Of a stretch of DNA of 8,660 nucleotides, positions 6,155-8,660 are shown in pieces; position 1 is the first letter of the stretch; each line of letters begins with the position of its first letter. A program made the position numbers and the translations under genes. The notes under the pieces are model-generated. The model was not told the DNA's origin and searched no databases. It worked only from the letters and a program-made list of their open reading frames with translations. The stretch is from assembly GCA_039811865.1 (NCBI GenBank), contig JBDHZK010000118.1, positions 1 to 8,660 of the forward strand, written 5' to 3'. The DNA is from JBDHZK01 sp039811865 (GTDB lineage Bacteria; Actinomycetota; Actinomycetes; Propionibacteriales; Propionibacteriaceae).

Positions 6155-6172
6155 CCGGACAGCGATGTCCGG
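6155..6172. promoter_or_regulatory. Candidate TetR operator, perfect 7-4-7 palindrome
   Basis: CCGGACA (6155-6161) and TGTCCGG (6166-6172) are perfect inverted arms around GCGA. The site lies in the 53-bp spacer between the regulator and the divergent KstD-like gene, directly upstream of the tetR -10 element and 11 bases before the GGGGGAG ribosome binding site (6183-6189) of the flavoprotein gene. A repressor bound here would block both directions. That the neighbouring TetR protein is the ligand is an inference from position and symmetry. Confidence 0.65.
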
Positions 6173-6191
6173 TAGACGTCTTGGGGGAGAC

Positions 6192-7850
6192 ATGACGGAC
6201 CACTGGGAACACACATTTGACGTAGTCGTGGCCGGAACCGGGATGGCGGCACTGGCGTGCGCGGTCACCGCCGCCGACGCCGGACTCACGGTGTTGATGC
6301 TTGAGGCGACCGACCGTTGGGGCGGCAGCAGCGCCATGTCCGGCGGCGGGCTGTGGCTGCCGAACAACCCGCTCATGCGCCGCGACGGCGCGGCCGACTC
6401 GCGCGAGGAGGCACTGACCTACCTCGAGCAGACCATCGGCGAAGCCGGGCCCGGGGCGTCGCGGGCGCGCAAGGAGGCCTTCGTCGACGGCGTCGAGCCA
6501 TTCGTCACAATGGCCGAGCGGCTCGGCGTCACCTTCGCCCGGGCGGCCGACTACCCCGACTACTACCCTGAGCTGCCCGGCGGCAAGATCGGCCGCGCGA
6601 TCGAATCGCGCCCCTTCGACGTCTTGCGGATCGGGGACTGGTGGGACAGCTCCCGCGGCCAGGACAACGTGCCGGCACCCATGCTGAGCGGCGACTTCTG
6701 GCTGATTCAACGCTCCTGGTCCACCCCTGGCGGCATGCAGCGCGCCGCCCAAGTGATCGGCCGCCTCCTCGGCGGGCTGGCCCGAGGACGCCGCGAGGTC
6801 GGCATGGGCGCGGCGCTCACGGCCGCGTTCCTGGAGATCGCGCTGCGTCAGGGGACGCCGGTTTGGCTCAACTCGCCGGTGGAGGAAGTGCTGTTCGAGC
6901 ACGATCGCGTGGCCGGCGTCCGCGCCACCCGCGGGGGCCGGGACGTGCGCGTCCGCGCCACTGGCGGCGTCGTCCTTTGCGGCGGCGGGTTCGACCACAA
7001 CGCCGAACTGCGCGAGCGCTATCAGGGCGTGGACTCCACGGCGTCGTCGGGCTCGAAGGGCAATGTCGGCCGGGCGATCGAGGTAGCCGAGCAAGCGGGC
7101 GCCGCCCTCGACCTGATGGACGACGCCTGGTGGGGCGGCTCCGTCCCACCCGCGACACCGGACGGCACCGCGGCCTTCCTGGTCAGCGAGCGTTCGATGC
7201 CCTACTCGATGATCGTGGACGCCTCGGGCAGGCGGTTCGCCAACGAGTCTGAGTCCTACGTCGACCTCGGCCACCACATGCTCGCCAACTCCGCGAAGGT
7301 GCCGGGGAAGTACTGGATGATCACCGACGTCCGGCACGCCCGGCGCTACCTGCGCTCGTACGCTGTCGATCCGCGGGCAATCAAGCAACTCCATGAAGCC
7401 AAGATCATGATCAGGGCGTCCACGCTCGCGGAGTTGGCGCACCGGATCGGGGTCGACGAGGCAGCGTTGGCGTCTAGTGTCGACCGGTTCAACGGCTTTT
7501 GCCGAGCCGGAGTGGACGCCGACTTCGGCCGGGGCAACTCGGCCTACGACCGCTACTACGGCGACCCGCTCGTCCGTCCCAACCCCAACCTCGGCCCGAT
7601 CGAGAAGGGCCCGTTCACGGCGCTGCAGATCGTGGCGGGCGACCTGGGCACCAAAGGCGGCGCCGTCACCGATGAGCACGCTCGCGTCCTGCGTCCCGAC
7701 GGCACGGTGATCGAGGGCCTGTACGCGTCTGGCAACAACACCGCGTCGGTGATGGGGCGCACGTATCCCGGTCCCGGATCGACGCTCGGACCGGCTGGTG
7801 TGTTCGGATTCCTCGCGGCCAGGCACCTGGCCGCCCAACCACGAAACTGA
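6192..7850 (+). CDS. FAD-dependent dehydrogenase, 3-ketosteroid Delta1-dehydrogenase (KstD)-like
   Basis: This 552-aa flavoprotein belongs to the succinate dehydrogenase/fumarate reductase flavoprotein superfamily, KstD branch, whose members desaturate ring ketones next to the carbonyl. Seen: FAD dinucleotide fold VVVAGTGMAALACAV (the third Gly of GxGxxG is Ala20) with Glu38 ending the second strand; RWGGSSAMSGGGLWLPNN, typical of KstD-like proteins; DYYPELPGG (123-131); NESESYVD with Tyr356; and the C-terminal GRTYPGPGSTLGPAGVFG with Tyr525 and Gly529, which match the Tyr-x3-Gly active-site pair (Tyr487/Gly491) of Rhodococcus KstD1. No signal peptide is present. ATG 6192 has a strong GGGGGAG two bases upstream. 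The SDR gene starts seven bases after its stop. A steroid substrate is possible but unproven; other KstD-like enzymes act on other cyclic ketones. Confidence 0.88.
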   Translation: MTDHWEHTFDVVVAGTGMAALACAVTAADAGLTVLMLEATDRWGGSSAMSGGGLWLPNNPLMRRDGAADSREEALTYLEQTIGEAGPGASRARKEAFVDGVEPFVTMAERLGVTFARAADYPDYYPELPGGKIGRAIESRPFDVLRIGDWWDSSRGQDNVPAPMLSGDFWLIQRSWSTPGGMQRAAQVIGRLLGGLARGRREVGMGAALTAAFLEIALRQGTPVWLNSPVEEVLFEHDRVAGVRATRGGRDVRVRATGGVVLCGGGFDHNAELRERYQGVDSTASSGSKGNVGRAIEVAEQAGAALDLMDDAWWGGSVPPATPDGTAAFLVSERSMPYSMIVDASGRRFANESESYVDLGHHMLANSAKVPGKYWMITDVRHARRYLRSYAVDPRAIKQLHEAKIMIRASTLAELAHRIGVDEAALASSVDRFNGFCRAGVDADFGRGNSAYDRYYGDPLVRPNPNLGPIEKGPFTALQIVAGDLGTKGGAVTDEHARVLRPDGTVIEGLYASGNNTASVMGRTYPGPGSTLGPAGVFGFLAARHLAAQPRN

Positions 7851-7857
7851 GGACGAG

Positions 7858-8660
7858 ATGCAGATTCGCGACAAGGTATTCGTCGTCACCGGCGCCGGCA
7901 GCGGCATCGGGCGCTCGGTCGTGGTGAACCTGTTGGGCCGCGACGCCTTGGTGGCCGCCGTGGACCTGAACGAGACCAGCCTGGCCGAGACCGCGAGGCT
8001 CGCCGGTCCGTCCGCGCGGCTCAGCACGCATGTGTTGAGCGTGACCGACGCGGACGCGGTGGCCCGGTTGCCGCAGGCGGTGCTCGACGCGCACGGCCAG
8101 GTGGACGGCTTGCTCAACGTGGCCGGCATCATCCAACGCTTCGTGCATGTCACGGAGTTGGAGCAGGCCGAGGTGGAGCGGGTGTTGCAGGTCAACTTCT
8201 GGGGCGTGGTGAACATGGTGCGCGCCTTCCTGCCGCACCTGCTCGCGCGGCCCGAGGCGGCGCTGGTGAACGTGTCCTCGATGGGCGCGTTCATCCCGGT
8301 GCCCGGGCAGACGATCTACGGGGCGTCCAAGGCGGCGGTGAAACTGTTCACCGAGGGGCTGCACGCCGAGTTGCGGCACACCCCGGTGCGCGTCACGGTG
8401 GTCTTCCCCGGCGCGGTGGAGACGAGCATCACCGAGAACAGCGGCGTCCACGCCCCCGCCGTGGCCGGGGCGAACGCGAGCAACCCGAGGATGACCTCTG
8501 CCCCGGACGCCGCCGCGACCATCGTCAAGGGCATGGCGGCCGGCGCCTACCGCGTCCTGGTCGGGCGGGACGCCAAGGTGATGGACTGGTTCACCCGCCT
8601 GCTTCCCGAGCGCGCGATGACGACCATCGCCGACCGGATGGCGGGACTGCTGCAGCGCTG
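7858..8660 (+). CDS. Short-chain dehydrogenase/reductase (SDR), cut by window end
   Basis: The frame opens at ATG 7858 and runs 267 codons to the window edge without a stop; the last two bases are TG, so a TGA one base outside is likely and the protein would be about 267 aa, a normal classical SDR length. Seen: cofactor loop TGAGSGIG (11-18); Asp36 at the end of the second strand, which favours NAD over NADP; NVAG (87-90) in place of the usual NNAG; Asn113; Ser141; and the catalytic Y154-GAS-K158. SDRs of this type interconvert alcohols and ketones. GAGG overlapping the previous stop codon gives a ribosome binding site, and the 7-bp gap to the KstD-like gene implies one operon. It may supply the keto substrate for its partner or process the product. 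Confidence 0.92.
   Translation, partial: MQIRDKVFVVTGAGSGIGRSVVVNLLGRDALVAAVDLNETSLAETARLAGPSARLSTHVLSVTDADAVARLPQAVLDAHGQVDGLLNVAGIIQRFVHVTELEQAEVERVLQVNFWGVVNMVRAFLPHLLARPEAALVNVSSMGAFIPVPGQTIYGASKAAVKLFTEGLHAELRHTPVRVTVVFPGAVETSITENSGVHAPAVAGANASNPRMTSAPDAAATIVKGMAAGAYRVLVGRDAKVMDWFTRLLPERAMTTIADRMAGLLQR

Noticed and set aside
6021..8294. A 757-codon open frame on the minus strand opposite the KstD-like gene and the SDR
   Set aside because: It is the antisense shadow of two well-supported genes in GC-rich DNA. Its translation has no recognisable domain, and it also runs through the tetR gene and the promoter/operator spacer.
1..8660. CRISPR array, insertion sequence, toxin-antitoxin pair or phage module
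   Set aside because: No regularly spaced repeats, transposase motifs, terminal inverted repeats around a gene, or paired small genes were found on either strand.

Overview
The window is GC-rich DNA (by eye well over 60% G+C, with G/C-ending codons throughout) from an actinobacterium. The best markers are an adjacent murT-gatD pair with actinobacterial-type features, promoter elements placed for leaderless transcription, and a tRNA-His that encodes its 3' CCA. A Propionibacteriales or similar high-GC host would fit, but nothing here fixes the genus.

Left part (1-2459): a tRNA-His gene with its own -10 element and a strong intrinsic terminator. It is followed on the minus strand by a small flavodoxin-fold NAD(P)H oxidoreductase whose conserved C-terminal helix lies in another reading frame, so the gene carries a 1-base frameshift. 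Then, on the plus strand, come a GNAT acetyltransferase and a RibD/DHFR-like reductase. A long near-perfect hairpin with no T-tract separates these two genes. They look like unrelated accessory or housekeeping genes in single-gene units.

Middle part (2590-5457): a cytoplasmic SGNH/GDSL hydrolase, then murT and gatD, whose stop and start codons overlap (ATGA). MurT-GatD is the lipid II amidating enzyme that converts alpha-D-glutamate to D-isoglutamine in the peptidoglycan stem. The catalytic Cys and His of GatD, and the P-loop, four-Cys zinc ribbon and C-terminal Asp motif of MurT, are all visible. gatD and the next gene converge across about 110 bp of hairpins and degenerate inverted repeats.

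Right part (5566-8660): a TetR-family regulator on the minus strand is divergent from a two-gene plus-strand unit. That unit encodes a KstD-like (3-ketosteroid Delta1-dehydrogenase family) flavoprotein and a classical NAD-type SDR. The SDR reading frame is open at the window edge and probably ends one base beyond it. The 53-bp divergent spacer holds an exact TACAAT -10 element for a leaderless tetR transcript and a perfect CCGGACA-N4-TGTCCGG palindrome that is a good operator candidate. This reads as a small TetR-controlled redox cassette for a cyclic ketone or steroid-like substrate that the sequence does not identify.

I did not find a CRISPR array, transposase, phage gene, toxin-antitoxin pair or evident new multi-gene system. 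The observations most worth a second look are the frameshifted oxidoreductase, the 1720-1766 hairpin, the tetR/kstD-like control region with its cassette, and the repeat-like gatD/tetR spacer.
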